Origin: Chloroflexota bacterium
GTDB lineage: Bacteria; Chloroflexota; Dehalococcoidia; Dehalococcoidales; RBG-16-60-22
Direction of reading: 5' to 3'
DNA length: 24,944 nt
Assembly (NCBI GenBank): GCA_016190585.1
Contig: JACPQH010000037.1
Span: forward strand, 1-24,944
Shown here: positions 7,226 to 15,736 of the stretch, piece by piece
Layout of the letters: the number at the start of each line of letters is the position of its first letter
Numbering within the stretch: position 1 is the stretch's first letter
Position numbers and translations under genes: made by a program
Notes under the pieces: generated by a model
Databases searched by the model: none
What the model was told of the DNA's origin: nothing
The model's input: only the letters and a program-made list of their open reading frames with translations

Positions 7226-7256
7226 CTCTGCTTCCAGCGGAGATTTTTTGTTTTTT
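7226..7256 (+). terminator. Intrinsic-terminator-like hairpin in the mutase leader (possible attenuator)
   Basis: CTCTGC (7226-7231) pairs with GCGGAG (7237-7242), giving 6 bp with one G-U pair and a TTCCA loop. A T-rich run TTTTTTGTTTTTT (7244-7256) follows directly, and then the AAGGAGG ribosome site (7257-7263) of the mutase gene. The nearest upstream + strand gene ends at 2158, so this is unlikely to terminate a preceding gene. It lies between the predicted promoter and the first gene, as an attenuator would. The stem is short, so strength is uncertain. Confidence 0.5.
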
Positions 7257-7276
7257 AAGGAGGGTACTCTGGACAG

Positions 7277-8869
7277 ATGGTAGAAGAGCAGAGGAAGAAG
7301 GAGTTCAAGACCACCGTCGACGGCCTGCCGGTAAAGGCAGTCTACACCGGGGCGGATATCAAGCAAGCCGATGCCAGCCTGCCGGGCGAGTATCCCTACA
7401 CCCGGCACATCCGGCCGGACGGCTACCGCGGCCGGCTCTGGACGATACGCCAGTATTCCGGCTTCGCCACCGTTGAAGAGAGCAACCAGCGGTACAAATA
7501 CCTCTTCGCCCAGGGCAGTACCGGTTTCAGCGTCGCCTTCCAGCTGCCTACCCAGATAGGCTATGACTCCGATCACCCCATGGCCGCCGGCGAGGTCGGC
7601 CGGGTCGGCGTGGCGGTCGACTCGCTCCAGGACATGGAGCAGCTCTGGAACGGCATCTCCCTGGCCGACTGCTCTACCTCGATGACGGTGAACGCCACGG
7701 CGCCCATCCTGCTGGCCATGTACATCGCCGCCGCCGAGAAGCAGGGCGCCAAGCAGGGCCAGCTCTCCGGCACCACGCAGAATGACGTCCTGAAAGAGTA
7801 CATCGCCCGGAACACCTATATCTTCGCGCCCGAGCCCTCCATGCGGCTCATCACCGACCTGTGCGCCTACGGCGCGAAGGAGCTGCCCCGGTGGAACTCG
7901 ATAAGCATCAGCGGCTACCACATGCGTGAGGCGGGCGCTACCGCCGTCCAGGAAGCCGCTTTTACCCTGGCCAACGGCATCGCCTATATCCAGGCGATGA
8001 TCGACCGCGGCATGAACGTTGACGCCTTCGCGCCGCGCTTTACCTTCATCCAGGCCTGCAATATCAACTTCATGGAGGAGGTCGCCAAGTTCCGCGCCAT
8101 GCGGCGGGTCTGGGCGAAGATACTCAAGGAGCGCTTCGGCGCCAAAGACCCGCGTTCCATGATGTTCCGTTTCCACGTCCAGAATGACGGTTTCGTTTCC
8201 ACTGCCCAGCAGCCTCTGAATAACATCATCCGGACGACGATGGCGGCCATGGCCTCGGTGCTCGGCGGCTGCCAGTCGATGTGCACCACCTCCTATGACG
8301 AAGCCCTAGCCCTCCCCAGCGAGCAGTCGGTCATGATCGCCCTCCGGACCCAGCAGATTATCGCCCACGAGAGCGGCATCGCCGACACTGTGGACGCCCT
8401 GGGCGGCTCGTTCTTCCTGGAGGCCCTGACCAACGAGATCGAGGCAGGCATCAACAAGTACATCACCGTGATCGACGAGATGGGCGGGGCGGTCGAGGCC
8501 ATCAAGCGGGGCTACATCCAGCGGGAGCTGCTGCGCTCCGCCTACAACTACCAGAAGGCGGTTGACTCCGGGGAGCTGCCGGTGGTCGGCGTGAACTGCT
8601 TCCAGGTGGACGAGAAGCTGAACATCGAGCTGCTCCAGATTCCGGAGAGCGTCGAGAGAAAGCAAATCGAGCGCCTGCACAATCTGAGGAAGACGCGGGA
8701 CAACGCCGCGGTGCGCCAGGCACTGGACAGGGTGCGCAAGACCGCCGAGGGTAAAGACAACCTGATGCCTGTCCTTATCGAGGCGGTCAAGACATACGCC
8801 ACGGTCGGCGAGATAACCGATGTATTGCGCGGGGTCTTCGGCGAGTACCGGGAACCGAACATAGTTTAA
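7277..8869 (+). CDS. mcmA1: Methylmalonyl-CoA mutase, catalytic subunit
   Basis: This 530-aa subunit has the TIM-barrel catalytic domain that, with adenosylcobalamin, interconverts (R)-methylmalonyl-CoA and succinyl-CoA. Family motifs are clear: [15 protein letters not shown] (55-69), GYDSDHP (95-101), [13 protein letters not shown] (178-190) and [13 protein letters not shown] (208-220). Residues that mark true methylmalonyl-CoA mutase over isobutyryl-CoA-type mutases are present by alignment from memory: Tyr60 (isobutyryl-CoA mutase has Phe), Arg190 and His215. The B12-binding domain is absent and is encoded by the next gene, the split form found in many archaea and anaerobes. ATG 7277 follows AAGGAGG with a rather long gap of 13 nt. 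It is first in an operon of five. Confidence 0.96.
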   Translation: MVEEQRKKEFKTTVDGLPVKAVYTGADIKQADASLPGEYPYTRHIRPDGYRGRLWTIRQYSGFATVEESNQRYKYLFAQGSTGFSVAFQLPTQIGYDSDHPMAAGEVGRVGVAVDSLQDMEQLWNGISLADCSTSMTVNATAPILLAMYIAAAEKQGAKQGQLSGTTQNDVLKEYIARNTYIFAPEPSMRLITDLCAYGAKELPRWNSISISGYHMREAGATAVQEAAFTLANGIAYIQAMIDRGMNVDAFAPRFTFIQACNINFMEEVAKFRAMRRVWAKILKERFGAKDPRSMMFRFHVQNDGFVSTAQQPLNNIIRTTMAAMASVLGGCQSMCTTSYDEALALPSEQSVMIALRTQQIIAHESGIADTVDALGGSFFLEALTNEIEAGINKYITVIDEMGGAVEAIKRGYIQRELLRSAYNYQKAVDSGELPVVGVNCFQVDEKLNIELLQIPESVERKQIERLHNLRKTRDNAAVRQALDRVRKTAEGKDNLMPVLIEAVKTYATVGEITDVLRGVFGEYREPNIV

Positions 8870-8886
8870 GAAAAGCGAGGTTTGCG

Positions 8887-9282
8887 ATGCAGGGTAAAAA
8901 GATCAAGGTCTTGTTGGCCAAACCGGGGCTGGACGGGCACGACCGGGGGGCGAAGGTGCTGGCCCAGGGGCTGAGGGACGCCGGCATGGAGGTCATCTAC
9001 CTGGGCCTGAGGCTGACCCCGGAGCAGATCGCGGAATCGGCCATCCAGGAAGACGTGGATGTCATCGGCCTGAGCTGTCTCTCGGGCGCGCACATGTCCC
9101 TGTTCCCCCGCACCATCCAGCTTGTCCGCAAGAAGACCGACAAGAACATGTTATTCGTCGGCGGCGGCATCATCCCGGAGAAGGACATCCCCGGCCTCAA
9201 GCAGGCGGGTATGGGCGAGATCTTCGGGCCGGGCTCGCCGATAAAGACCATCGCCGATTATATCAAAACCCAGGTAAACTAA
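8887..9282 (+). CDS. mcmA2: Methylmalonyl-CoA mutase, B12-binding subunit
   Basis: This 131-aa cobalamin-binding partner of the preceding subunit has the base-off/His-on signature. It shows DGHDRG (residues 16-21, His18 as the lower cobalt ligand), LSCLSGAH (62-69) and the GGG loop in [12 protein letters not shown]. Length equals the standalone small subunit of split mutases. It begins 17 nt after the large subunit with GCGAGG upstream of the ATG, so the two are made together. The chaperone GTPase (MeaB/ArgK) that often accompanies the mutase is not in this window. Confidence 0.96.
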   Translation: MQGKKIKVLLAKPGLDGHDRGAKVLAQGLRDAGMEVIYLGLRLTPEQIAESAIQEDVDVIGLSCLSGAHMSLFPRTIQLVRKKTDKNMLFVGGGIIPEKDIPGLKQAGMGEIFGPGSPIKTIADYIKTQVN

Positions 9283-9295
9283 AGGAGAGGGGAAA

Positions 9296-9703
9296 ATGGC
9301 CTTAAAGATTGACCATGTCGGCATCGCCGTGGTGAACGCCGACGAGACCACCAGGCTCTACACCGACCTTATCGGCATCAAACCCGAGGATGTCGAGAAA
9401 GAGGTCGTCGAGTCGCAGAAGATTAAGGTAGCCATGCTGCCCGTCGGGGAAAGCAAGATCGAGCTGCTGGAGGGACTGGACCCGGAGGGCGTGGTCGCCA
9501 AGTTCATCGCCAAGAAAGGCGAGGGTATCCATCACCTGGCGATCGGCGTCAAGGACATCAAGGCCGAGCTGGAAAATCTGAAAAAGAAGGGCGTGCCCCT
9601 GGTGGACACCGAGCCCCGTATCGGGGCCGGCGGCCACAAGGTGGCCTTCCTGCACCCCAAGGCGACCAAGATTCTCCTCGAGCTGGTCGAGGTGGAGCAC
9701 TAG
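9296..9703 (+). CDS. mce: Methylmalonyl-CoA epimerase
   Basis: This 135-aa protein of the vicinal-oxygen-chelate fold swaps the (S) and (R) forms of methylmalonyl-CoA, linking the carboxylase product to the mutase. Two VOC modules are visible: KIDHVGIAVVN at the N-terminus (metal ligand His7) and GEGIHHLAIGVKD near residue 76 (His79 or His80). The end is KILLELVEV with Glu129 as the probable fourth ligand. KIELLEG (about 54-60) supplies the position occupied by Gln in the Propionibacterium enzyme. A strong site AAAGGAGAGGGG precedes the ATG. Its TAG stop directly abuts the ATG of the next gene. Confidence 0.95.
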   Translation: MALKIDHVGIAVVNADETTRLYTDLIGIKPEDVEKEVVESQKIKVAMLPVGESKIELLEGLDPEGVVAKFIAKKGEGIHHLAIGVKDIKAELENLKKKGVPLVDTEPRIGAGGHKVAFLHPKATKILLELVEVEH

Positions 9704-11263
9704 ATGGACGAGCTAAAAGAGAAGCAGCTTAATGACCTCAAGGCCCGCCGCGCCCGGATAGAGGCGATGGGCGGCAAGGAGCGCGTCGAGGCCCAGAAGA
9801 AACGCGGCAAGCTCACCGCCCGCGAGCGGGTCGACCTCCTGCTGGACAAGGGCTCTTTCCACGAGATAGGCGCCTTCGCCAAGAGCCGCAGCACTGCGTA
9901 CGAGGATGTGCCCGCCGACGGCGTGGTGACCGGCTACGGCAAGATCGACGGCCGCAAGGTCTTCATCTTCTCCCAGGACTTCACCAGCATGGGCGGTACC
10001 GTCTCCGAGATCCACTCCAAGAAGATCGTCAACGTGCTGGAGAATGCCATGAAGGCCGGCTGCCCGGTCATCGGCCTGAACGACTCCGGCGGCGCCCGCA
10101 TTCAGGACGGCGTCGAGGGACTGGTGGGCTACGGTGAGATATTCCGGCGGAACACCTGGGCCTCCGGCGTCATCCCGCAGATATGCGCCATACTGGGGCC
10201 GTGCGCCGGGGGCGCCGTCTATTCCCCAGCCCTGATGGACTTCATCTTCATGGTCAAGGGTCTCAGCCACGCCTTCATCACCGGCCCGCGGGTCGTCAAG
10301 GCGGTGCTGGGCCAGGACATCTCCGAGGAAGAGCTGGGCGGGGCCACGGTGGTGCAGGCCAAGGCGGGCGTCTCCTGCCGCACCGAGGAGAGCGAGGTCG
10401 AGTGCCTGCAGAGCATCCGCGAGCTCCTCGGCTTTCTCCCCTTGAACAACCGGGAAGCGCCGCCCCGCGTGGACTGGGGCGACTCGCCGACGCGCACCGA
10501 CCCCGCTTTGTTCGACCTGGTGCCCTCGGACAGCCACAAGCCCTATGACGTGCGCAAGCTTATCGAGCGCATCTTCGACCAGCGCCCGGACGGCAAGAAG
10601 AACTATTACGAGCTTTTCCCGAAATGGGCGAGCAATATCGTGACCTGCTTTACCCGGCTCAACGGGCAGACGGTGGGCGTGCTGGCCAACCAGCCGATGT
10701 CCAAGGCCGGCTGCATCGACATCAATTCGGCGGACAAGGCCTCCCGGTTTATCCGCTTCTGTGACGCCTTCAGCATCCCCATCATCAATGTCAACGATGT
10801 CCCCGGCTATCTCCCCGGCACCGACCAGGAGTGGGGCGGCATCATCCGGCACGGCGCCAAGACGCTTTACGCCTACTGCGAGGCGACCGTGCCCAAGATA
10901 TCGCTTATCACCCGCAAGACCTACGGCGGGGCCTACGAGGGCACGGGCGGCAAGGAGACCGGCACCGACTGGGTCTTCTGCTGGCCCAGCACCGAGCTGG
11001 CCGTGATGGGGCCGGACGGCGCCGCGTCCATCATCTTCGGCAAGGAGCTCAAGGCCGCCGAAAATCCCCAGGAGCTATTGCAACGCAAGATACAGGAGTA
11101 CCGCGAGCAGTTCGCCAACCCGTACCTGGCCGCCGGCGACCTGCACGTTGACGACGTTATCGACCCGGCGGACACCCGGCCTATCCTGATAAAGGCGCTT
11201 GAGGTCCTTTCCGGGAAGCTGGAAGAGCGACCGTGGAAGAAGCACGGCGTTATCCCAACCTAA
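9704..11263 (+). CDS. Acyl-CoA (propionyl/methylmalonyl-CoA) carboxyltransferase subunit
   Basis: This 519-aa carboxyltransferase of the propionyl-CoA carboxylase beta / methylmalonyl-CoA decarboxylase alpha family moves CO2 between carboxybiotin and propionyl-CoA. Two crotonase-like halves are seen. The first has FSQDFTSMGGTVSE, NDSGGARIQDGVEGL and GPCAGGAVYSPALMDF. The second has FDLVPSDSHKPYDVRKLIE, NDVPGYLPGTDQEWGGIIRHGAK and ITRKTYGGAYEGTGG. The stretch after RKTYGGAY differs from the common form with AYxxM. No biotin carboxylase, biotin carrier or sodium-pump decarboxylase subunit is in the window, so the direction (carboxylase or decarboxylase) cannot be settled. Its ATG touches the epimerase stop, and placement says the substrate is propionyl/methylmalonyl-CoA. 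pccB and mmdA are both possible names. Confidence 0.93.
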   Translation: MDELKEKQLNDLKARRARIEAMGGKERVEAQKKRGKLTARERVDLLLDKGSFHEIGAFAKSRSTAYEDVPADGVVTGYGKIDGRKVFIFSQDFTSMGGTVSEIHSKKIVNVLENAMKAGCPVIGLNDSGGARIQDGVEGLVGYGEIFRRNTWASGVIPQICAILGPCAGGAVYSPALMDFIFMVKGLSHAFITGPRVVKAVLGQDISEEELGGATVVQAKAGVSCRTEESEVECLQSIRELLGFLPLNNREAPPRVDWGDSPTRTDPALFDLVPSDSHKPYDVRKLIERIFDQRPDGKKNYYELFPKWASNIVTCFTRLNGQTVGVLANQPMSKAGCIDINSADKASRFIRFCDAFSIPIINVNDVPGYLPGTDQEWGGIIRHGAKTLYAYCEATVPKISLITRKTYGGAYEGTGGKETGTDWVFCWPSTELAVMGPDGAASIIFGKELKAAENPQELLQRKIQEYREQFANPYLAAGDLHVDDVIDPADTRPILIKALEVLSGKLEERPWKKHGVIPT

Positions 11264-11274
11264 GGAGTAGTCCG

Positions 11275-12243
11275 ATGATTGAAGAGCTGTTCCCTGACCT
11301 GTACCGGATGGAAATCCCGCTGCCCCGCAGCCCCCTGAAGGCCCTGAACTCCTACCTGCTGAAGGGCGACGGGCGCTACCTCATCGTTGACACGGGCCAG
11401 AACCGGGAAGAATGCCTGAGCGAGATGACGCTCGACCTGAAGAAGCTTAATGTCGACCTGGCCCGGACGGACTTCTTCGTTACCCACATGCACGCCGACC
11501 ACTCCGGACTGGCGGGAATGCTCCCTACCCCGACGTCGAAAGTTTACTTCAGCAAGATTGAGGCGGGGCTGGCGCTCAACCATTACTGGCGGGAGCGGTT
11601 CTTCGACTACTACACCGCTTCCGGTTTCCCCGTTGACGCCTTCGAGAAGGCCGTGGAGGCCCACCCCGGCAAGCGCTGGGGCCTCAAAGCCCCGGTTGAC
11701 GCCGAGCCCGCCGAAGAAGGCGGCGGCATCGATATCGGCGATTTTTCCCTGAAGTTTATTCACACCCCCGGCCACACGCCGGGACATATCTGCCTCTATG
11801 ACGCCAGCCGGAAGATATTGTTCTCCGGCGACCATATCCTCTCGGACATCACGCCGAACATCACCCACTGGCCCGAGCTGAAGAACTCGCTGAAGAACTA
11901 CATGAACAGCCTGGAGAAGGTCTACCCGCTTGAGGTATCGCTGACCTGTCCCGGCCACCGCCGCGTATGGGGCGACCACAAGCCGCGTATCAAGGAGCTG
12001 ATTCACCACCACCAGCAGCGCTGCGACGAGATCGTGACGGCGCTGGCGGCCGGCGAGAAGGACGCCTTCCAGATCGCGCCGTTTATCACCTGGGACATCG
12101 TCTGCGATACCTGGGAGCAGTTCCCGCCGGCGCAGATGTGGTTCGCCTTCGGCGAGACCATTGCCCATATCGACTACCTTATCGGCGAGGGGACGATACG
12201 GCAGAAGCGGGACAACGGCCGCATCACTTTTGCGTTAAGCTAA
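11275..12243 (+). CDS. Metallo-beta-lactamase-fold hydrolase
   Basis: This 322-aa hydrolase has the metal site HMHADH (residues 71-76), HTPGHTPGH (163-171) and FSGDHIL (183-189, Asp186). It resembles the glyoxalase II-like branch, which often cleaves thioesters, with a C-terminal helical segment (about 230-322). The substrate is unknown; an acyl-CoA or other thioester is plausible because it closes the methylmalonyl-CoA operon, but this is inference. ATG 11275 is chosen because AAGGAG (11262-11267) lies 7 nt upstream and overlaps the carboxyltransferase stop. A frame open to GTG 11233 would overlap the previous gene by 31 nt without a ribosome site. A strong palindromic terminator follows 11 nt after the stop. 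Confidence 0.9.
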   Translation: MIEELFPDLYRMEIPLPRSPLKALNSYLLKGDGRYLIVDTGQNREECLSEMTLDLKKLNVDLARTDFFVTHMHADHSGLAGMLPTPTSKVYFSKIEAGLALNHYWRERFFDYYTASGFPVDAFEKAVEAHPGKRWGLKAPVDAEPAEEGGGIDIGDFSLKFIHTPGHTPGHICLYDASRKILFSGDHILSDITPNITHWPELKNSLKNYMNSLEKVYPLEVSLTCPGHRRVWGDHKPRIKELIHHHQQRCDEIVTALAAGEKDAFQIAPFITWDIVCDTWEQFPPAQMWFAFGETIAHIDYLIGEGTIRQKRDNGRITFALS

Positions 12244-12254
12244 AAATCCGTTAG

Positions 12255-12304
12255 AAAATCCCCCTCTTTCCCCCTTTAACCAAGGGGGACGAAAGGGGGA
12301 TTTT
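12255..12304. terminator. Long bidirectional palindromic terminator between convergent genes
   Basis: The left arm (12255-12277) begins AAAATCCCCC and ends CCCCCTTT. The right arm (12282-12304) begins AAGGGGG and ends AGGGGGATTTT. The arms pair over about 23 nt apart from a small central bulge (TCTTT versus ACGAA). Each strand ends in TTTT, so it can stop both the + strand mutase operon (stop 12243) and the - strand transcript ending at 12310. The C5/G5 words resemble dispersed repeats seen in other anaerobes, so it may be a repeat used as a terminator. Confidence 0.8.
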
Positions 12305-12309
12305 GTTGT

Positions 12310-13083
12310 CTATTCCCCTACCGGGCAGTCCCGGAGGCAGCTCGCGCACTGGTAGCTCGTCCCGATGGAGACGTCGTGGTACAGGTTCCAGAAGAACGGG
12401 TCGCGCAGTGCCTTCTGCCGCTCCTCGGGGGTTTTCGTCACTAGGTCGTTCACGAAGCGGATAAAGCTGCCCAGCCCGTACTTGGCGCCGTGGTTGACGC
12501 ACTTCCGGGTATCAACCACCATGTCCTCGGACAGGGCGCCAACGGGACAGGCGTCGATGCACACCCGGCAGCCGGTGCAGAAGTCCTCCTTCAGAGGGGC
12601 GTCGGCGGCCAGGGGGGCGTCGGTGATAACGGCGCCCAGGTTGACGCGCGGGCCGAACGCCGGCGTGACGATGACGCGGCTCCGCCCCATGACGCCCAGG
12701 CCGGCGCCGATGGCCGCGTGCTTCATCGAGAGCTCCCCCACCATCCCCCGCGTCTCCCGCGACACCTCCACCGGCTCTTCGGCGGGCATGGCGAGCGCCC
12801 GGTAGCCGGCCTTCTCCAGCAGCCGGCTGGTCCGGTAGGCTATCCGCGTGAGCTCGTGGTAGACCACCTTCGCCTGGCCGGTGTAGAGGTGCATGTTATC
12901 GATCTCCAGGATGCTGCGCAACATGCCCGTCCCGAAGGAGATGACCGCCGTGGCGCCGGGCATGAGCCGCTGCGGCGGCCGTGCCGGGAACGACTCCGGG
13001 AAATGGGCGGCGTCGGCGATGCCGACGATGTCGGCGCCCTCGCTGCGGACGAAGTCCTTGACCTGCTCGCTATCTACTCTCAT
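12310..13083 (-). CDS. QueG-like double [4Fe-4S] protein (not QueG itself)
   Basis: This 257-aa iron-sulfur protein has CTGCRVCIDACPVGAL (Cys169, 172, 175, 179), a lone Cys195 and a second group CASCLRDCP (Cys246, 249, 253) at the extreme C-terminus. The pattern is like that of epoxyqueuosine reductase and reductive-dehalogenase relatives, which carry two [4Fe-4S] clusters. The middle (GAGLGVMGRSRVIVTPAFGPRVNLGAVITD, 126-155) is also characteristic of this group. It is shorter than QueG (usually 310-380 aa) and lacks its C-terminal region, so the substrate is unknown. ATG 13083 overlaps the transporter stop as ATGA, which fixes the start; a frame open to 13374 runs inside the transporter and is spurious. 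Confidence 0.85.
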   Translation of the reverse strand: MRVDSEQVKDFVRSEGADIVGIADAAHFPESFPARPPQRLMPGATAVISFGTGMLRSILEIDNMHLYTGQAKVVYHELTRIAYRTSRLLEKAGYRALAMPAEEPVEVSRETRGMVGELSMKHAAIGAGLGVMGRSRVIVTPAFGPRVNLGAVITDAPLAADAPLKEDFCTGCRVCIDACPVGALSEDMVVDTRKCVNHGAKYGLGSFIRFVNDLVTKTPEERQKALRDPFFWNLYHDVSIGTSYQCASCLRDCPVGE

Positions 13084-14366
13084 CTTACGCTCCCCCGTTT
13101 GACCTTGGCGGTGATGAGGTACACCGCCAGAACGCTGAAGACTATCATCACCGTCGAGGCGATAAAGGCGATGGTGTAGCTGCGCGTGGTGTCGTAGATG
13201 ATGCCGCCGAGAGCCGGCCCCAGCGCCGCGCCGATCAAAAAGTTCATATCGGCGATACCCATGACCAGGCCGATGTTCTTGTTGCCGAAGATGTCGGCCA
13301 CCAGGATAAGCATGACCACGCCGAATCCGCCCCAGGCCAGGCCGAAGAATACGGCGAATAGCTGAAAAGACCACAGTTCATAGGCGCCGATAAGCCAGAT
13401 GACGGTCCCGACGAGCAGCGCCCCGCACACCAGGCCCGGCCGCCGGCGCCCCACGGCGTCCGACACGCGGCCCATGGACACCCGCCCGATGACGCTGGCG
13501 ATGCTAATCAGGCTGAGCACCAGGGCGGCGTCAATGGCGCTGATGCCGAGGTCGGTGGCGTAAGGTACCAGATGGGTCATTACCAGGTTCAGACAGAAAG
13601 CGAACAGCAGGAAGGTGATAACCAGCATCCAGAACCGCCCGGCGCGCAGCGTCTCTCCCAGGGAGAACCGCGGCCGCTCCGGGGCGGACAACGGGGCGGG
13701 CTTTACCGGCTCGGCGGCAAAGTCGCCCGGTCGGTCGCCGTCAGGCAGCTCCCCGATCTCCGCCGGGTTCCTCTTCAGTGTCAGGCCCAGCAAAACGACC
13801 AGCAGCAGGCTGCCGCCGCCGATAATGACATAAGACCACCGCCAGGCGACGTTCTCGATGAGGAAGGTGGACAGCGGCGCCAGGCCGACCGTGCCCAGCC
13901 CCGCCGCTGAGCTGACGATGCCCAGGGCCAGCCCGCGCCGGCGCTTGAACCACGGCGACACCGTGCCGATGGCCACCGGCATCGAAGCGCCCATCGCAGG
14001 CGCCAGCAGCAGGCTGTAGGTCAGGTAGAGCTGCCACAGGGCCGTCGTCTGGCTGGAGAGCAGCAGGCCGACACCGGTCAACAGGCCCATGACAAGCACC
14101 ACGGCTTTCGGGCCGTACCGGTCCAGCGCCCAGCCGCCGACCACGGCGAACACGGCGGCGAAGACCATGGTCACCGAGAAGATGCTCGAGGTCGCCGCCC
14201 GGCTTAGCACGAACTCCTCCTGGATGGACTTGAAGAACACGCCGAAGGAAAAGCGTATGCCGAAGAGGATGCTGCACACGATGAGCGTGTTGAACGCGAT
14301 TATCCAGCCGTAGTACAGCCCCTTCCGGGGCAGCGAGCCGGAGGTGGAGAGCGATGTTATCCCCAT
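13080..14366 (-). CDS. MFS transporter, oxalate/formate antiporter-like
   Basis: This 428-aa protein of the major facilitator superfamily has about 12 membrane helices, the first at about residues 19-40 (YYGWIIAFNTLIVCSILFGI). The N-terminal YYGWxI plus FGVFFKSIQEEF is typical of the OFA / monocarboxylate-transporter branch. Other signs are GGWALDRYGPKAV (the loop 2-3 motif) and a charged central loop near 200-240 (ELPDGDRPGDFAAEPVKP). The likely cargo is an organic anion, but this cannot be read from sequence. AGGGGGAT lies about 8 nt before the ATG. It overlaps the downstream iron-sulfur gene by 4 nt, so the two are translationally coupled and probably act together. Confidence 0.9.
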   Translation of the reverse strand: MGITSLSTSGSLPRKGLYYGWIIAFNTLIVCSILFGIRFSFGVFFKSIQEEFVLSRAATSSIFSVTMVFAAVFAVVGGWALDRYGPKAVVLVMGLLTGVGLLLSSQTTALWQLYLTYSLLLAPAMGASMPVAIGTVSPWFKRRRGLALGIVSSAAGLGTVGLAPLSTFLIENVAWRWSYVIIGGGSLLLVVLLGLTLKRNPAEIGELPDGDRPGDFAAEPVKPAPLSAPERPRFSLGETLRAGRFWMLVITFLLFAFCLNLVMTHLVPYATDLGISAIDAALVLSLISIASVIGRVSMGRVSDAVGRRRPGLVCGALLVGTVIWLIGAYELWSFQLFAVFFGLAWGGFGVVMLILVADIFGNKNIGLVMGIADMNFLIGAALGPALGGIIYDTTRSYTIAFIASTVMIVFSVLAVYLITAKVKRGSVR

Positions 14367-14403
14367 GAATTGGAAATCCCCCTGAGATTACGCATTAGTA
14401 AAT

Positions 14404-14432
14404 ACATTACCGCTTTTATCCGGAAATGACAA
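14404..14432 (-). promoter_or_regulatory. Weak candidate promoter for the MFS/Fe-S pair
   Basis: In the 77-nt gap between the hemL stop and the transporter ATG, the minus strand reads TTGTCA (14432-14427), 17 nt, then TAATGT (14409-14404). The -35 is good and the -10 is poor. No intrinsic terminator for the heme operon is visible in this gap, so read-through from hemL is equally possible. Confidence 0.3.
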
Positions 14433-14443
14433 ATCCCCTTCGA

Positions 14444-15733
14444 TTAACGGAGGTTTTCCAGCGCCTCACCGAAAGCCCTGACGGTGAGCTCGATATCGGC
14501 CCCGGTGTGCGCCAGCGAGACGAAGGCGGCCTCGAACTGGGAGGGCGGCCAGTAGACGCCCGCCTCGAGCAGGCCGTGGAAGACCCGGCCGAAGCGCGCC
14601 GCGTCCGAGCGGGCGGCGGAATCGTAGTCGGTCACGGGGCCGTCCGTGAAGAAGGCGGTGAGCAGCGAGCCGATGCGGGACAGCGTCAGGGGAATGCCGC
14701 GTCCGGCGGCGGCCTGTGCCAGCCCCTGTTCCAGGGCGGCGGCGCGGCTTTCCAGCTCCGCATAGACGCCCGGCCGGGCCAGGGCTTTGAGCGTCTCGAT
14801 GCCGGCGGTCATGGCCAGCGGGTTCCCGGAGAGGGTGCCCGCCTGGTAGACCGGGCCGGAGGGCGCCATCATCTGCATGATATCCCGCCGGCCGCCGAAA
14901 GCCCCTACCGGCAGCCCCCCGCCGATAATCTTGCCCAGGCAGGTGAGGTCGGGCGCAATCTTGAAAAGTGCCTGCGCCCCGCCGTACCCCACCCGGAAGC
15001 CGGTTATCACCTCGTCGAAGATGAGCAGGGCGCCGGCGTCCGCGGTCAGGCGGCGCAGGCCCGCGAGGAAGCCGGGCCGGGGGAGCACCACGCCCATGTT
15101 GGCCGCCACCGGCTCCACGATAACGGCGGCGACGCCGCCGGGGTGTGTCTCGAACATGCCCGATACGGCGTCCAGGCTGTTATAGGGGGCCACCAGGGTG
15201 CTCTGCGCGTAGCCCGCGGGTACGCCCGGCGAGTCCGGTATGCCGAGAGTCGCCAGGCCGGAGCCGCTCCTGGTGAGCAGGCCGTCGGCGTGGCCGTGGT
15301 AGCCGCCGGCGAACTTGATTATCCTGTCCCGCCCGGTGAAGGCCCGCGCCAATCGCAGGGCGGACATCACGGCCTCCGTTCCTGAGTTGACGAAGCGCAG
15401 CATCTCTACCGAGGGCATGGCTTCGGAAACCATCCGGGCGAGGGTCGTCTCCAGCTCGGTGGGCGCGCCGAAAGTCGTGCCGCGCTCCGCCGCCCGCTTC
15501 AGGGACTCGACCACCGGCGGGAAGGCGTGCCCCAGGACGAGCGGCCCCCAGGAGCCGACATAGTCGATGTATTCGTTGCCGTCAGCATCATAGATTTTCG
15601 CGCCCTGCCCCCGGACGATGAACGGGGGCGTGCCGCCGACTGCCTTGAAGGCGCGCACCGGGCTGTCGACCCCGCCGGGCAGGTAGTGCCGGGCTTCCTG
15701 GAAAAGCCTCGCCGAGTTCCTGAAATCCTTCAT
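14444..15733 (-). CDS. hemL: Glutamate-1-semialdehyde 2,1-aminomutase
   Basis: This 429-aa PLP enzyme makes 5-aminolevulinate from glutamate-1-semialdehyde, the second step of the C5 route. Motifs are FVNSGTEAVMSALRLAR (114-130), FAGGYHGHADG (141-151), FDEVITGFRVG (239-249, with the PLP-nitrogen Asp240) and CLGKIIGGGLPVGAFGG (265-281) with the PLP lysine Lys268. Length and ends are normal. It is last in the ten-gene operon, 3 nt after hemB, and works with hemA four genes upstream. GGAG lies about 11 nt before the ATG. Confidence 0.97.
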   Translation of the reverse strand: MKDFRNSARLFQEARHYLPGGVDSPVRAFKAVGGTPPFIVRGQGAKIYDADGNEYIDYVGSWGPLVLGHAFPPVVESLKRAAERGTTFGAPTELETTLARMVSEAMPSVEMLRFVNSGTEAVMSALRLARAFTGRDRIIKFAGGYHGHADGLLTRSGSGLATLGIPDSPGVPAGYAQSTLVAPYNSLDAVSGMFETHPGGVAAVIVEPVAANMGVVLPRPGFLAGLRRLTADAGALLIFDEVITGFRVGYGGAQALFKIAPDLTCLGKIIGGGLPVGAFGGRRDIMQMMAPSGPVYQAGTLSGNPLAMTAGIETLKALARPGVYAELESRAAALEQGLAQAAAGRGIPLTLSRIGSLLTAFFTDGPVTDYDSAARSDAARFGRVFHGLLEAGVYWPPSQFEAAFVSLAHTGADIELTVRAFGEALENLR

Positions 15734-15736
15734 AAT

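Noticed and set aside
7136..7276. Cobalamin riboswitch upstream of the mutase
   Set aside because: The leader is only about 135 nt and I see no B12-box-like conserved core; a short terminator hairpin is all that can be supported.
7139..8176. A 345-codon open frame on the - strand opposite the mutase gene
   Set aside because: It lies antisense to a clear methylmalonyl-CoA mutase, has Gly/Val/Asp-rich shadow composition and also covers the leader and promoter region.
11233..11274. GTG start of the MBL hydrolase inside the carboxyltransferase gene
   Set aside because: ATG 11275 has AAGGAG at good spacing, while the GTG has none and would extend past the normal family start.
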